Source of the DNA: Pyrenophora tritici-repentis
Taxonomy: Eukaryota > Ascomycota > Dothideomycetes > Pleosporales > Pleosporaceae
Assembly (NCBI RefSeq): GCF_003171515.1
Contig: NC_089396.1
Location: 2,294,001-2,358,000 of the forward strand
Direction of reading: 5' to 3'
Length of the DNA stretch: 64,000 bases
The notes beneath the pieces were generated by a model. The model worked only from the letters and a program-made list of their open reading frames with translations, did not search any database and was not told the DNA's origin. How positions within the stretch are numbered: the first letter of the stretch is position 1; the number at the start of each line of letters is the position of its first letter. The position numbers were made by a program, and so were the translations under genes. Positions 19,282-29,954 of this stretch are shown here, piece after piece.

Positions 19282-19637
19282 TTGTTGTTGACGCGTGCCG
19301 TGCTGGCTGCGTTCGCCAGGGATACGTCGGTTGTCGTAGATTGTTGACGTGTGCCTTGCTGGCTGCGTTCGCCAGGGACTCGTCGGTAGTCGTGGGTTGT
19401 ACACGGGTCAATGGCGCGACCAAGTGGGGGTCGGTGCGTGTATGGACTGCGTCTGGGAACGCTCTGATACGGCTGGAACGGTCGGTCTCAAGCCGGATGA
19501 GACGCCTGATACAGCTAACAGTGAACTTAGCACAGATAACTCCGCCGCTGATATAGGCGATCTAGGGAACGCGCGGGGTTATAGGATCTGTCTCTTCTAA
19601 CCTAACTGTCTGTGACTGCCATGCAATCACTGATCAG

Positions 19638-19825
19638 TGTTGGTAGGCCTTGTACGATCGTACGGGTGAATAACAACAACGAGGTTCTTCTGGTGACTGG
19701 TATTGGTATTGATCTTCTACGAACATAGCTGCTACGAAGGTACACCTAAGCTCTGCGCAAGGTGGGCCGAAGTCGGGCCGAAGTGTCAAGCAGCCGACGT
19801 CTCTACCGATACTCACGATTCGACA
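19638..19825 (-). repeat. 5' LTR of the Copia element
   Basis: 188 bp, same sequence as 13898-14085. Promoter LTR for the minus-strand element. The bases just inside (plus-strand 19620-19637, ending CTGATCAG) are where the tRNA primer site should lie; I could not assign the tRNA. Confidence 0.9.
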
Positions 19826-19830
19826 GATAC

Positions 19831-20012
19831 CAAATTTGAAGTGTATTAATTTCGGATGGACTCCTCCTTCATCCAGTCTTGTTTCATTTGACGCAGTCAA
19901 GCTTGGTTGGGAAGCTATCTTATCCGATGGCCACTCTGACTCCACGGGGATAGAATACTGTGTTGCTGAAGTACATGGGAACGAAACAGTGAAGGGAGAC
20001 AATTATGGATAG
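19831..20012 (+). pseudogene. F-box-like gene, 3' part, displaced by Copia insertion
   Basis: Starts right after the second GATAC copy. In frame with the 5' part at 13432-13897 it reads about 60 codons (NLKCINFGWTPPSSSLVSFD, then VKLGWEAILSDGHSDSTG, IEYCVAEVHG) to TAG at 20010-20012. The total, 466 + 182 nt, is a multiple of three. No ATG near its start, so it is orphaned coding sequence unless read through from the element. Confidence 0.78.
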
Positions 20013-20607
20013 GTTTCTGCCTGTTCGTCGGGGTTTTGTGTTGTCTTGCTTTGATGTATGGATTGGCCTGTCTTGTTGGTATCATCGAGTGGTCCTTTCT
20101 TCTTATCTTATGCTATACTTGCTTTTACGCATATATGGGGATAATAAAGCTTATCAGCTTAGCTTTATAGTATGTGGTTGTATTACTGCAGAGATATTGA
20201 GTGGCCGGTAAAAAAAGAATCGTGGAAGGCTTGGAAATGAGATCAATGTCACAGGAAGCAAACACGGATATATATCTTCCATCTACATTTCCACTTAGCG
20301 AATCGTAAGATTTTGAGTCAAATAGAGGACTGGTTTAGTACCAAGTGCAAGATTGTTATTCATTCATGTCTGTAAGCTTCCACACATTTATCTCTACGAT
20401 GCCATCCGAGAATCTGCCTTGGTCTCATAATCCATCCAGCCGACCTTCTTACATGCCCCCGTACCCACCCGAGTGACTTTCTATGAGTGACTCAATGTCC
20501 GCAATCATCTGATTGCAAACATGGGTTGACAGATGTATGCTATCGCACTGATACCAGGTTAGCTCATGTTAACCTTGAGTGTGGTTTGAAGGTGCATGCC
20601 TTAAGTT
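20013..20607. other. Intergenic region
   Basis: Between the displaced F-box-like fragment and the small secreted protein gene. I see no coding frame, repeat or RNA gene. Confidence 0.35.
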
Positions 20608-20862
20608 CTAGGGAACTGGGCTTAGAAGGACAGCGGCGCAAGCAGCCTGGCACGTTCCATACGCAGCATTGCAAGCAAGAATACTAGCAGGAGCCGTGGC
20701 GCCCAAGGTAGCTCCCCAGGTGAAGCCAGCCGCCGAGTAACATGCCATTACCACCGCAGAACAGCCAGCTTGACAAATCCCATATCCAATCGGACCAGCC
20801 GAAGCTGAGTGAGCGAAGAAGAGCGAGGCTGTAGTCACAGCAGTCAAGGCTGGAAGCTTCAT
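20608..20862 (-). CDS. Small secreted cysteine-rich protein (84 aa)
   Basis: ATG at 20862. Residues 1-22 (MKLPALTAVTTASLFFAHSA) form a signal peptide with cleavage after SASA. The mature part of about 62 aa has six Cys in the pattern GxC-x3-C-x6-C ... C-x6-C-x3-C (GICQAGCSAVVMACYSA and LACNAAYGTCQAACAAV), symmetrically spaced around an Ala/Gly/Thr-rich core. This matches a widespread family of tiny Ala/Cys-rich proteins found in fungi and some animals whose role is unknown. No introns are needed. It lies beside a young retrotransposon, an environment often associated with effectors, but nothing in the sequence shows toxicity or host targeting. Confidence 0.75.
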   Translation of the reverse strand: MKLPALTAVTTASLFFAHSASAGPIGYGICQAGCSAVVMACYSAAGFTWGATLGATAPASILACNAAYGTCQAACAAVLLSPVP

Positions 20863-21940
20863 CGTAGATCTGGCTTCGCGATTGCTGATAGTTATTAGTT
20901 AAAGCCTATACATGAAATATGTCTACGCACGTACTGGTGGGTTGGTGTGAGGGTTGTGGTTGAATTGAATTTCGGGGGTTGATCTTTTGTGGGAGATAGT
21001 GGGTGCTGGAAGAATTGAAGGATTGAACTGAGGTTGTATTGTCTGAGTCTACAAACTGTATATGTAGGTGGGTGACCGTAAACAGCACTAGTCCCAGATA
21101 GGCATCGTTCCATTACAAAGGTAAGTTGCGACTGCAGGAGCAGAGCAGGAGAGACCCCAAACCGTGACATCTTTAGACAAAGGTGATGATTGTCTATAGA
21201 GCCCCGCTCCCGTGAAAATAATGTCAAGTGCAAACTGCAAACATAATAGTGCCATCAGCTTGACTGAGTGATTGCATGTCGCGACTAGACGATTCTTGGA
21301 GCTTCCTTTCCAGAAAGCCTGCCGACTCAAGTTCCAAAGACAGAGCTAACGTAATACTCACGTCTCTCACCTAGACAGTTAATAATAGAAGCTTTTTATG
21401 ACCAACTGCATAGCTGGTGGTGAACCAGTACTATAGTCACTGTCTCCGCTCAGCTCTTTCTCTTGCATACATTCTTGCGCTGGGTCTTGCAAATGAACTC
21501 GTTATGATCAGGTAATGTGTCAGTTTGATCTGCTGAAGGCAGCAAATATGAACGTGTAAGAAACAGTAGTTAGATCCCACCGTGGGCTATACAACGCCAT
21601 AGATACAATTGCCCCGCCTTTAAACAACGGCATTCGTAAATGATCAGCCGCTGGGCTTTTTCCATTAGATAGCGGGGTTGTGACACTTCCATCCTCGTGT
21701 AATACATGTAGAAGTCCCACGACAGCTCGCTGGGCTGGTATCTAAACTAGATAATGAGTCAGGTTATGCCGCGTCACTCCTCTTTCCTAATTTGAGTTGG
21801 GGTGACATGTGGAGCTGACCAACTAGCCAATGAAAACCAAGCCCATCAGGCAGCGACAAAAGCTGCATGACACACACGAACTTAAAAAGAGCCTTTTCCC
21901 AGACTCATCAAATCAGTACCCAGCGATACAAAGTTCGAAG
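20863..21940. other. Divergent intergenic region
   Basis: Separates the minus-strand small secreted protein gene from the plus-strand F-box-like gene and must hold both promoters. ORFs here are short and overlapping. An in-frame ATG at 21830 extends the downstream gene by 37 codons but that extension looks like leader sequence. Confidence 0.4.
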
Positions 21941-22879
21941 ATGCCTTCTTCTCAAGTCGTGCAAAGTGCATCACCATTCTTCAAATTACCTGCAGAACTC
22001 CGTATCGCAATCTATGAACTACTGGACTTTCCGCCCGTGGACAACCATCAATGCCATGGAATCATCCTCTCTTGCCAACAAGCAAAACATGAGTGTGAGG
22101 ATGTCGCAATCCGTACGACAAAGGCGTGGCTGGTAGCTTTCAAGAAGGATGTTCTGCCCCAATGTCAGCCCGGGTTACGCATCCTGCTGCCCCTGGACAC
22201 AAGAACGCCTACTTCAATGCACGCAAAATTCCACACTCTCAGGAATTTGACGCTTGTGTTTCCTGGTCCCTCCATCCAAGGTTGCGCTGATCAGCACCGT
22301 CAATTCTTTGAGAGGTTCCGACCCTTGAATGCGATCTTCCGCCTCTGGCTCGATAGCCTCACATTGCGTTTCCAAGGTCCCGTCGAGAACGGGTCTGGTC
22401 TGTGGGACAATATGATTACGAACACGTTCAGGCGTCTGTTTTTTGTCCTGGAAAGTGGCTTCGAATTCGCACACGACCCCAACGGCCAACACAAGGAACT
22501 GTCAGTCAACAAGTATCGCCACTTGGTGAAATACTGGCGACCCGAGCCAGCGTTAATCAGGCGATTGGTGATCTCGTGGGACCTCACTAAGGATGGGTTA
22601 CGCAGCGAGGAAATGGTGGGTGTCGATGGTATTTGTCAAAAAGCCCCTACAGCGGAGTGTCACGGATTGCGATATTATCAAGCTGTTAGTGAGGATCACC
22701 TTCTGGGAGAGGAATCAAGGGAATCTGTGCGTAGATTCCGGCCCTCGGCTCATGAGTACCGGAGGGCGTTTCCAAAGAGCGAGCATAAAAAGAAATGCTT
22801 CAAGTGTGGGAGTCGCAGTTTCGATTATCGGCGCTACGCCCGGGGCCTGCCGGGCGACGGTGACGAACGCTGGCTTTGA
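21941..22879 (+). CDS. F-box-like (2EXR-type) protein
   Basis: 312 aa from ATG 21941; the same frame is open back to ATG 21830 (349 aa). The N-terminus carries ASPFFKLPAELRIAIYELLD, the F-box-like helix, followed by ILSCQQAKHECEDVA, the conserved Cys-Gln stretch seen in the other two copies in this window. The middle has LRNLTLVFPGP and LDSLTLRFQGPVE strands. The C-terminus is basic with a KKKCFKCGSRSFDYRR pair of Cys that could bind zinc. Single exon. Partner and substrate unknown. It is one of three such genes within 13.3 kb. Confidence 0.75.
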   Translation: MPSSQVVQSASPFFKLPAELRIAIYELLDFPPVDNHQCHGIILSCQQAKHECEDVAIRTTKAWLVAFKKDVLPQCQPGLRILLPLDTRTPTSMHAKFHTLRNLTLVFPGPSIQGCADQHRQFFERFRPLNAIFRLWLDSLTLRFQGPVENGSGLWDNMITNTFRRLFFVLESGFEFAHDPNGQHKELSVNKYRHLVKYWRPEPALIRRLVISWDLTKDGLRSEEMVGVDGICQKAPTAECHGLRYYQAVSEDHLLGEESRESVRRFRPSAHEYRRAFPKSEHKKKCFKCGSRSFDYRRYARGLPGDGDERWL

Positions 22880-23189
22880 GAGGATGCGCGAAAAGTAGCC
22901 GATAAGTCTATTGAAAATGTATGGAAATTTTAGATGCCGTGTTCTCTAATGAAAAAGCATTTCGCTTTGAACAACGCGATCTAGACAACAGCGGTGTGCA
23001 CTAGATCCCAAATTAGTAAGAAGGGGCGCGTGCCAGCTGGCTTATCATGGACAGCGGAACTTTAATCACGACTACGGCTGCAGCGTTTATCTTATACGTC
23101 ATGCTTAAAAGCATCCCCAGACTCCAGAAAGAAAGATATGGAGACGCGCTGCACACAGCGTTTCTTTGGATCCCTAAGACGACAAAAAT
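22880..23189. other. Tandem intergenic region and asparagine synthetase promoter
   Basis: About 310 bp upstream of the asparagine synthetase ATG. It contains a small ORF starting at 23047 that overlaps the gene start out of frame; it may be an upstream ORF affecting translation, though this is only a possibility. Confidence 0.35.
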
Positions 23190-25364
23190 ATGTGTGGCAT
23201 CACTTGTGCAGTTGCGTTGTGGGGTCATGGACCATTGACAAAGGAACGAGGAGCGTTGAGTAAAACCTTGGAGGAAAGTCTTGATAATATCAAGCATCGC
23301 GGACCTGATGCAAATGGACATTGGATTAGCGAGGATTGCCGTGTGGGTATGTTAACAGGGTATGGCTCGGCTTCCGAAGGTCACGTGACTAATACCTTCA
23401 TCATCCAGCTCTTGGCCACAATCGACTGGCAATCGTCGACTTGAACCCGGAAGGTGAGCAACCATTTCACGATGCAGGAGGTACTATTCATGCCGTCGTC
23501 AACGGAGAGCTGTACGGGTACGAAGAAATCCGGGATCGCCTCAGTCATGAAGGCTACAAGTTCAAGAGTCAGTCTGACTCGGAAATCGCGTTGGCTCTTT
23601 ACAAGAAGCATGGACTTTCATTTCTTTCACATCTGCGCGGAGAGTTCTCGTTGTGTCTCTACGACTCGCAGGCCCAAATCTTCATCGCGGCATGCGACCG
23701 ATACGCCATTAAACCGATGTACTACACCATATTCGAAGGAAAAATTCTGGTGAGATAATTTCATGGTACATCTATAGCGTTTTTACTGATTGTAAAACCG
23801 CAGATCGCTTCTGAAATGAAGGCCTTCCTTCCGTTTGGTTGGCAACCGGAGTGGGACGTGCAAAGCATCAAGGACGTTGGCTGGCTTTGCGATGGCAGAA
23901 CTGTCTTCCAGAATGTGTCGAAAATTCTCCCTGGTCACTATCTGATCTGTAGATCATTTGGTAGTATATCACAGGAAAAGTACTGGGACGTAGATTTCAA
24001 AGACAAGGTACGTTCTGGCCCTTTGGAGAGAAACATGCGCTTAGACCTTCCAGCGAGAAATCGAAACCAGAAGCGAAGAAGAAATGATACAAGGCGTGCG
24101 AAAACATCTTTTAGATGCAGTGCGAGATCGACTCCGCGCAGACGTGCCTATTGGTGTTTTCCTTAGCGGCGGCATCGACTCGAGCGCTATCGCAGGAATG
24201 GTCAAGCACCTAATGGAGACAGAAGGCGCGCAGCTGGGCACTGCACCTGCATCAGAAAGAATCAACTGCTTCAGTGTCAAATTCATCGGCGAAGAGCACG
24301 ATGAAGAACCGATCGCGCGACGCACCGCTGAGTGGCTCGGAGTCAAGATGCACCACTGCGAGATGACAGAAGATAATTTCGCCGCCAATATCGAGAATGC
24401 AGTATGGCACAACGAAGCAGCAGTCACTGATCTAGGTACAGTCGGCAAATTCCTGCTGTCAAAGCTTACCAGCGATGAAGGCATAAAGGTCGTACTCACC
24501 GGCGAAGGATCGGACGAGCACTTTGCCGGCTACAGAGAGCTCCTCACTGACTTCGTGCGCGAACCCGATCTCGCATGGCCAGATAAAGGACTCACAGAAG
24601 ATGTTCGAATATCTACATTCAACAGCCTGGAAGGCTCGGAGACGTCCGGGCCCAAGGAACTCGCGACTTCTGCTGCAGTGCGCGCCCAAGTAAACAACAC
24701 TTCTTTCCTCGGCTTCACACAAACAGCTTCTCTGCGCGACCCTCTCCTCGCTCCTTGGGTCTTCCAAGAATTTGGCACGAGCGACAAGCGCCTCACAGCA
24801 GTCAACTCCATCGACGGCCGTACGCGCGAACTCATGTTGAACAAATGGCATCCACTGCACACTTCGCTATACATCTGGACGAAGTCGTCGTTGGCAAACG
24901 GACTACTGACAGTTCTGGGCGACCGCTGCGAAATGGCACACAGCGTTGAAGGCCGGCAACCCTTCCTCGACCACCGTCTTACCGAATACGCCATGGCGCT
25001 CCCACCCTCCGTGAAGCTACACTATGACCCCTCAACCAGTACATTTAGCGAGAAGTGGATCCTGAAAGAAGCTATGAAGCCTTTCATCACACCCGAGCTC
25101 TACGCGCGAAAGAAGCACCCCTTCTCCGCTCCAGTCAAGTATAAGCCTGATGGGCCAGTGCACAAGCTGTTTGAACGCCTGATAACGAAGGAGAATGTTG
25201 AGGCACTGGGGTTCCTGGAGTGGGAGAAGTGTAAGGATCTTTTGCATGATGCTATCTTTGATGGAGATAGGCCTAAGTGGAGTCAGATGATACTTGCGGG
25301 GCAATTTGTCATTCTGGGCAAGAGGTTTGGGGTGAAGAAGGCCACCCCAGAATTTGCTGGGTGA
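23190..25364 (+). CDS. Asparagine synthetase, glutamine-hydrolysing (AsnB type)
   Basis: Four exons: 23190-23346, 23409-23749, 23804-24007, 24054-25364. Introns are 62, 54 and 46 bp with donors GTATGT, GTGAGA and GTACGT; product 670 aa. Converts aspartate, glutamine and ATP to asparagine in the cytosol. The N-terminus is MCGI, giving the catalytic Cys2 of the class-II glutaminase, followed by HRGPDANG, GHNRLAIVDL, NGELYG and SDSEIAL. The synthetase domain has the PP-loop FLSGGIDSS near residue 268, LTGEGSDEHFAGY and EGRQPFLDHRLTEYA. Length is somewhat above the 550-590 aa of yeast Asn1, and closer to AsnB-like paralogues in filamentous fungi that can sit in biosynthetic clusters. No such cluster is evident here. 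Single-gene locus between two F-box-like genes. Confidence 0.93.
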
Positions 25365-25682
25365 GAGGGATCGCAATTCTGAGTTAGCATGAGGGAACAA
25401 GGGAAATATTTGGGCAAAATGTAGCCACAGTAGCTTGGTTAGTATATCTGGGAGTTATTTATTCACACATCAATTTGAGAAGTTCATTTGTATGATGATG
25501 GTGCATCGATGAATTGATGGCGTGTAATCCGCAGTGTCATTCCATGTCCCCGCATCCAATCATGAATCCTCCGCTGTTTCCTAACCCTTCCATGTCGCCA
25601 CTTTATCCCTTGCCATCCTCCCGTTCCCAAACTTATACTCGATCCATCTCGCCAGATGTCCGCCAACCCGAAGAACCAATGA
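25365..25682. other. Convergent intergenic region
   Basis: 3' flanks of asparagine synthetase and the minus-strand F-box-like gene. No feature seen. Confidence 0.35.
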
Positions 25683-26759
25683 TTACAAAATTGTGACGAT
25701 AGATCCTCCGAGAGCCGTCGACTTTTTTCTCTGTTTTTCGATGCTGTTGTAGAATCGAATTGCCTTATTTCTAAACCTCTCCGTCGTTTCCTTGCCATCG
25801 CTGATTTGTAGCGTCGTAGAATTTATAGTCGTTTTGGAGAACTCAAGGCTGTGCTGATGTCCGTGAGAGTCACAGGCGGTCAACACATCGAACTCCAAAC
25901 TCGACATTGCTCGCCCTTGTTCGAAAAGGTTGGGTATGGCGATAATCCAGGCTCCACAATTTATGGCTTTGTGACAAAAGAAGTAACTGTATGGTGTGCC
26001 TGGAGTTGCGTTCGCAATCTGGAGTTTCTGCCCCATGACCATGAGCGCTTTGGGTGATGTATTCGCTTCGGGAGCTTGCCCAGTAGCTGTCTCAGGAGCC
26101 CTCCATGTTATGATGGTTTCGCGAACGCGCATGATGGGCTTATCTTTGCGAATAGAGTGCGTGATGGGCTTGTCATTGCGAGGAGAGCGCAGTAATTGAT
26201 GGAGCAGTTCCGAAACGACTGATGTCCAATCCAATCGTAAGTGTGGATGATTTGTGTAATAGTTCAAATCTATAAAGGGTAGATCGATGTGAATGTGTAG
26301 TACATTGATGTTGAGACCGAAAAGCATTTCGTGGAGTGCCAAAATGAAGCGAGAAACTTCAAGTTTGTGTGACCCCGCATTCATCGTGACGCTGATGTCC
26401 ATAACACTGTCGGTGGGGACAGGTCTGATCTCGATCTCCTGGGGCAGCTGGACTTGAACTTGTCCATCGCTTTCTTTTGCGATCTGCTTCTGGTAGTTGA
26501 GGAGATGGTTGCGGAGTTGGACGCTGGCTGCTTGGTCCATCTCGTTTTTGAACTGCCGGCATGAGAGATACATGCCTGCGCAGCTTTTTGCGCCCGGGAA
26601 TGGTGGCAAAGTGAGGTAGTCAAAGATACAGCGGCGAACATCATAGTTCAGGTGTTCGAAGAAGGGGTTTTGACGGGTAGTTGTTCGCATCCGTTTGCGT
26701 GCCCGCATTTCTTCTGCGTGCCTTGTGTGGCGCACAGGTGGGCAACTTCGCTTGACCAT
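25683..26759 (-). CDS. F-box-like (2EXR-type) protein
   Basis: Single exon, 358 aa from ATG 26759. After a basic leader (RARKRMRTTTRQ) comes NPFFEHLNYDVRRCIFDYL, an F-box-like helix, then MYLSCRQFKNEMDQA, matching the ILSCQQAKHECEDVA stretch of the 21941 gene. The middle contains a DISVTMNAGSHKLEVSRFI beta region and a LHIHIDLPFIDLNYY strand. No zinc or leucine-rich motifs are visible. Function unknown; F-box-like adaptors may recruit targets to ubiquitin ligases, but the degenerate box makes this uncertain. Confidence 0.72.
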   Translation of the reverse strand: MVKRSCPPVRHTRHAEEMRARKRMRTTTRQNPFFEHLNYDVRRCIFDYLTLPPFPGAKSCAGMYLSCRQFKNEMDQAASVQLRNHLLNYQKQIAKESDGQVQVQLPQEIEIRPVPTDSVMDISVTMNAGSHKLEVSRFILALHEMLFGLNINVLHIHIDLPFIDLNYYTNHPHLRLDWTSVVSELLHQLLRSPRNDKPITHSIRKDKPIMRVRETIITWRAPETATGQAPEANTSPKALMVMGQKLQIANATPGTPYSYFFCHKAINCGAWIIAIPNLFEQGRAMSSLEFDVLTACDSHGHQHSLEFSKTTINSTTLQISDGKETTERFRNKAIRFYNSIEKQRKKSTALGGSIVTIL

Positions 26760-28535
26760 TTTGGCGATGAAGTTGATGAAGATGTTTGGGTGGTAGTTTT
26801 TAGAGGAGTTTTTAGAGAGTTGTTTGGTAGTGTTCAGAGGAGTTTGTGAAGCGGTTTGTGGACTTTGTGGTGAACTTTGTGAAAAGTTACGTGATATGAA
26901 GAGACTTGGGATGTACTCTCGGTAAGAGGGGATTTTTTTCTTATATACTCAGACAACCAAACTAATAACTAAGATAAACTATACTGAATTAGGTAGTGTT
27001 TGAGTTCGCTGTAGGAGTCATAGAGTCGTGCTGATCATACAAGTGTTGTCGTAAGCGGTGGGTATGGTTCTTAGTCAGGGTCTAGGTAACATATACCATA
27101 GGCTCGTTTCTCGTAGATCGTGTACATATTGTAGGGTCTGCTGGATACATGACCGTACAAAAGATCACTCTAGGGTGTGTGCGCACGATGAAGTACGTCT
27201 GGGATTGGTTGGTGTGTAGACTAACGGTGGTAGCGACCAGGAGCGCATACCCAGGTGGGCAGCTGGACCCCTACTATTACCTCATCACTACCATATAGTG
27301 TGGGAGTCATGCCTTTTAGTGTACACATTAAACAGTGCATACTATGGTTACGTTCCCAATATTTCATTAAAGTGGACCTCTTTGTGAAAGGTTCATGCCC
27401 ACTATATGACGTGGGGACATAATACAATTTATCTAGAACGGACTGTAGTTCCGCAAGTTTCTTCCGTGGTACGCACCTTCCGAAATTTCACATATCTTCT
27501 CACCAAATATCTAAGGACAAGATTTTGTAGGGTGGTGCATCGGTGATCAAGATAAGCTCGCCATATCCTTCACCTTATGCGGTAGTCTTAGGCTATATCC
27601 TGTACATTTTCTGTACTGTGGATGGAGTTGGTTAACGTACTCCCACAAATACCGCATACCCTCTTACCCTAATTCTTATTTTGCCTGCCGACAAGTAGCC
27701 ACAAAGCTAAGCCAGTTTCTAGCATGGTCGTTTGGATCTTTCCAAAGGTCATGTAGCCATAGATAACATCTCGGACGTCGCGATTCAAAACCCCGAAGAA
27801 GTCGCTTGTCTTAGGTGTGGGCGTGGGCGAGGACATCTCAGTGGTCCTGATGGTCGGTGAAGATTAAGTGCAAGCAGATTCGTGAGGCACTATGGCTGTA
27901 GTCGTCATGGTAATGTGTGCGTCGAGACCGACCGGCAGCTTGGGTAAAGCCTTGAATATTATCGTAATTTGAGTTATTTACGATCATACAATTCAGGTTA
28001 TGACGGAGATGAAGGTGGTGTAATGCCGAGGTGCGTGGTGTAATATACAAGTCAGGGAATCCAACGGCGTTCTTAGAGATCTAAAAAACGTTATGTGGCT
28101 GTAATGCTTACTTATATTGTTGTTACAACGAAATTGCGCTGTGAAAATCTGCTGCTAAGCATCGACATGATTTACATATACAATCATGTGGTTGTAATGA
28201 GTACGTTGAGAGTTGAAGTCATCGTTATGTTGCATACGATGATCCAATAGATCATGATGTGTAAAGGCAGGACCCGACAAAGAGCTCGGTCCAACCTGCA
28301 GTGACCGCGCCTGTATCCACCTACAACTTCTAGTAAAGCGACAATCGCGATTCACTTTCACAGTCTGGAAACGGAAGTGTATGATCACGCAAAATCACTC
28401 TCAGAGTGTCGGCAACGTTCACTTCATGTAAGGCAATTATCGTGCAGCAAATGGCAGTTCATTCATCATATATTCATCTCTTCGTGCTTGTTTTCAAGTC
28501 TTTATGATTTGACAGTAGTTCCCGCTAGGTTGCAC
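26760..28535. other. Long intergenic region without a supported gene
   Basis: About 1.8 kb between the F-box-like gene and SEN2. A+T-richer than neighbouring genes. ORFs are under 80 codons apart from shadows and show no domain or intron-joined structure that I could support. No terminal repeats with duplications were found. It could hide a degraded element or a non-coding transcript. Confidence 0.4.
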
Positions 28536-29954
28536 TCAATCTCTGTTTCGGCTTGGACTCCATCTCTTGAAGACGACCTCTCGAACCGTGTACTTTTTCA
28601 GCACACTACCGACGTCTATCTTGAAACCATCCATTTCCATGCACTTCGTGTCCCACGGTTCCGGTACTTCAACGTAGACGAGCATCAACGTTTTCATGAC
28701 CTGAGTTTGCACTCGATTGACCCGGTGAAACCACCACCAATCCTTTTGCTCCTTATCCGCACCCCTCGGCTTTGTCGCGCCATCCGGTTGCTCATTCCAG
28801 TAAGGTGCTGAATAGGAAGGGATGATCATGATAGCAAATTCTGCGTGAGTAAAGGCAGGCCCGCGTATATAAAGCAAATAGTCGACAGCAAATTTGATAC
28901 CAGGGCGTACGACCCAGCCTAGAGAGCGGAAATGGTGGAAGACAACATACTTCAGCAGGAAGGAATTGTCTGGTGTGATGGTGGGAATGCATGACATGGC
29001 AGGGTCGGGCCGCGTAGCACCTTTGGTCATGTTGTATGCAGTACGCAAACGAGTCAACGTTCCTTCCAGGTCAGTGGTCTCGCTCGGACTGGATGCATGA
29101 GCGCAGTACAGACGCAATAAGTACCAGGAAGGGTATGGCACCGAGGATTCCGTTGGCACCTCGTTACTGTCACTGACGACATTCAGTACACCCAGGACAT
29201 AGGTAAGAAAGAAAGCCTCCTCTGGGGTGAGCTGTAGGTGCTCAACGTCTATGATATCGACTTCCATACCAGCGTCAGTATCATCCTCTCCCGGCTGTCC
29301 ATCTGGAACGCGATCGACTATGGGAATCTTCGCCGCATCTTCAGACGGGACAGCACCATCAGGATCGGGGTTTACGTGTTCATCGATACGGGCATCGGGT
29401 GCAAGTTTGCCTTCTTGACGTAATTGCTCCTCGATGGCCTCGCGTTGAGCTTTGGCTCTTTCTAGCTTGAACTGCTTTCGCTCTTCTCGCCTAGATTGTG
29501 TGACCTCAGTGCTGGTCTTTGCCGCCTGCGCGCCTCGTCGTCGCTTCTCGGCGACCAGCCATTGCGGCTCACTTCGGCTGAGTGAGCCTTTGCCCCAGAA
29601 GCCCTGCTCCCACAAGGCTCGGATAGAAGCTGGGTCGGTGATATGAATCGACTGAGTTTCCGGAGAAAAGTAGGCTACATGAGAGACGCGGTGTGATTTG
29701 GGAGGCCACACTGACTGTGAAAGTAGAGCAATGGCGAGGCGTATGATAGAGATTGGATTGTGCGGAATGAAGGCGGGTAACGCATAGACGTCTAATGGAA
29801 GCGGTTTGGCATGTATCTCATGATAATTAGGCCGCTTTGGACGAGGTTTTCGTGGAGCGCCATTGGAAGGCTTCTCTTGGTTCTGCTGGGGTGCGTCGCC
29901 CGGGCGTGTCTCGCCTATCGCACTTGTTTGCTCAGGCTGGGCGGCATCAACCAT
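28536..29954 (-). CDS. sen2: tRNA-splicing endonuclease catalytic subunit Sen2
   Basis: Single exon, 472 aa from ATG 29954. Sen2 cuts the 5' splice site of intron-containing pre-tRNAs within the Sen2-Sen15-Sen34-Sen54 complex. N-terminal YALPAFIPHNPISIIRLAI and VWPPKSHRVSHVAYFSPET fit the tRNA_int_endo N domain. A charged coiled-coil insertion (SRREERKQFKLERAKAQREA) follows. The C-terminal nuclease domain has VDYLLYIRGPAFTHAEFAI, with the catalytic Tyr and His, then VNRVQTQVMKTLMLVYVE with the catalytic Lys. All three residues are present. Longer than archaeal enzymes because of the acidic insertion around residues 200-255. Confidence 0.9.
   Translation of the reverse strand: MVDAAQPEQTSAIGETRPGDAPQQNQEKPSNGAPRKPRPKRPNYHEIHAKPLPLDVYALPAFIPHNPISIIRLAIALLSQSVWPPKSHRVSHVAYFSPETQSIHITDPASIRALWEQGFWGKGSLSRSEPQWLVAEKRRRGAQAAKTSTEVTQSRREERKQFKLERAKAQREAIEEQLRQEGKLAPDARIDEHVNPDPDGAVPSEDAAKIPIVDRVPDGQPGEDDTDAGMEVDIIDVEHLQLTPEEAFFLTYVLGVLNVVSDSNEVPTESSVPYPSWYLLRLYCAHASSPSETTDLEGTLTRLRTAYNMTKGATRPDPAMSCIPTITPDNSFLLKYVVFHHFRSLGWVVRPGIKFAVDYLLYIRGPAFTHAEFAIMIIPSYSAPYWNEQPDGATKPRGADKEQKDWWWFHRVNRVQTQVMKTLMLVYVEVPEPWDTKCMEMDGFKIDVGSVLKKYTVREVVFKRWSPSRNRD

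Larger units (their letters stand above)
13898..19825 (-). mobile_element. Full-length Ty1/Copia LTR retrotransposon
   Basis: 5928 bp on the minus strand, bounded by 188-bp LTRs that I read as identical, and by GATAC target duplications at 13893-13897 and 19826-19830. LTR ends are TGTTGG...TTCGACA. Integrase precedes reverse transcriptase in pol, which defines Copia. A purine-rich tract (GAAAGAAAAGAC on the minus strand, 14089-14102) adjoins the 3' LTR and fits a polypurine tract. Coding is spread over three frames, gag part A, gag/protease part B and pol, each offset by +1. Identical LTRs and open frames imply a recent insertion. Confidence 0.94.
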
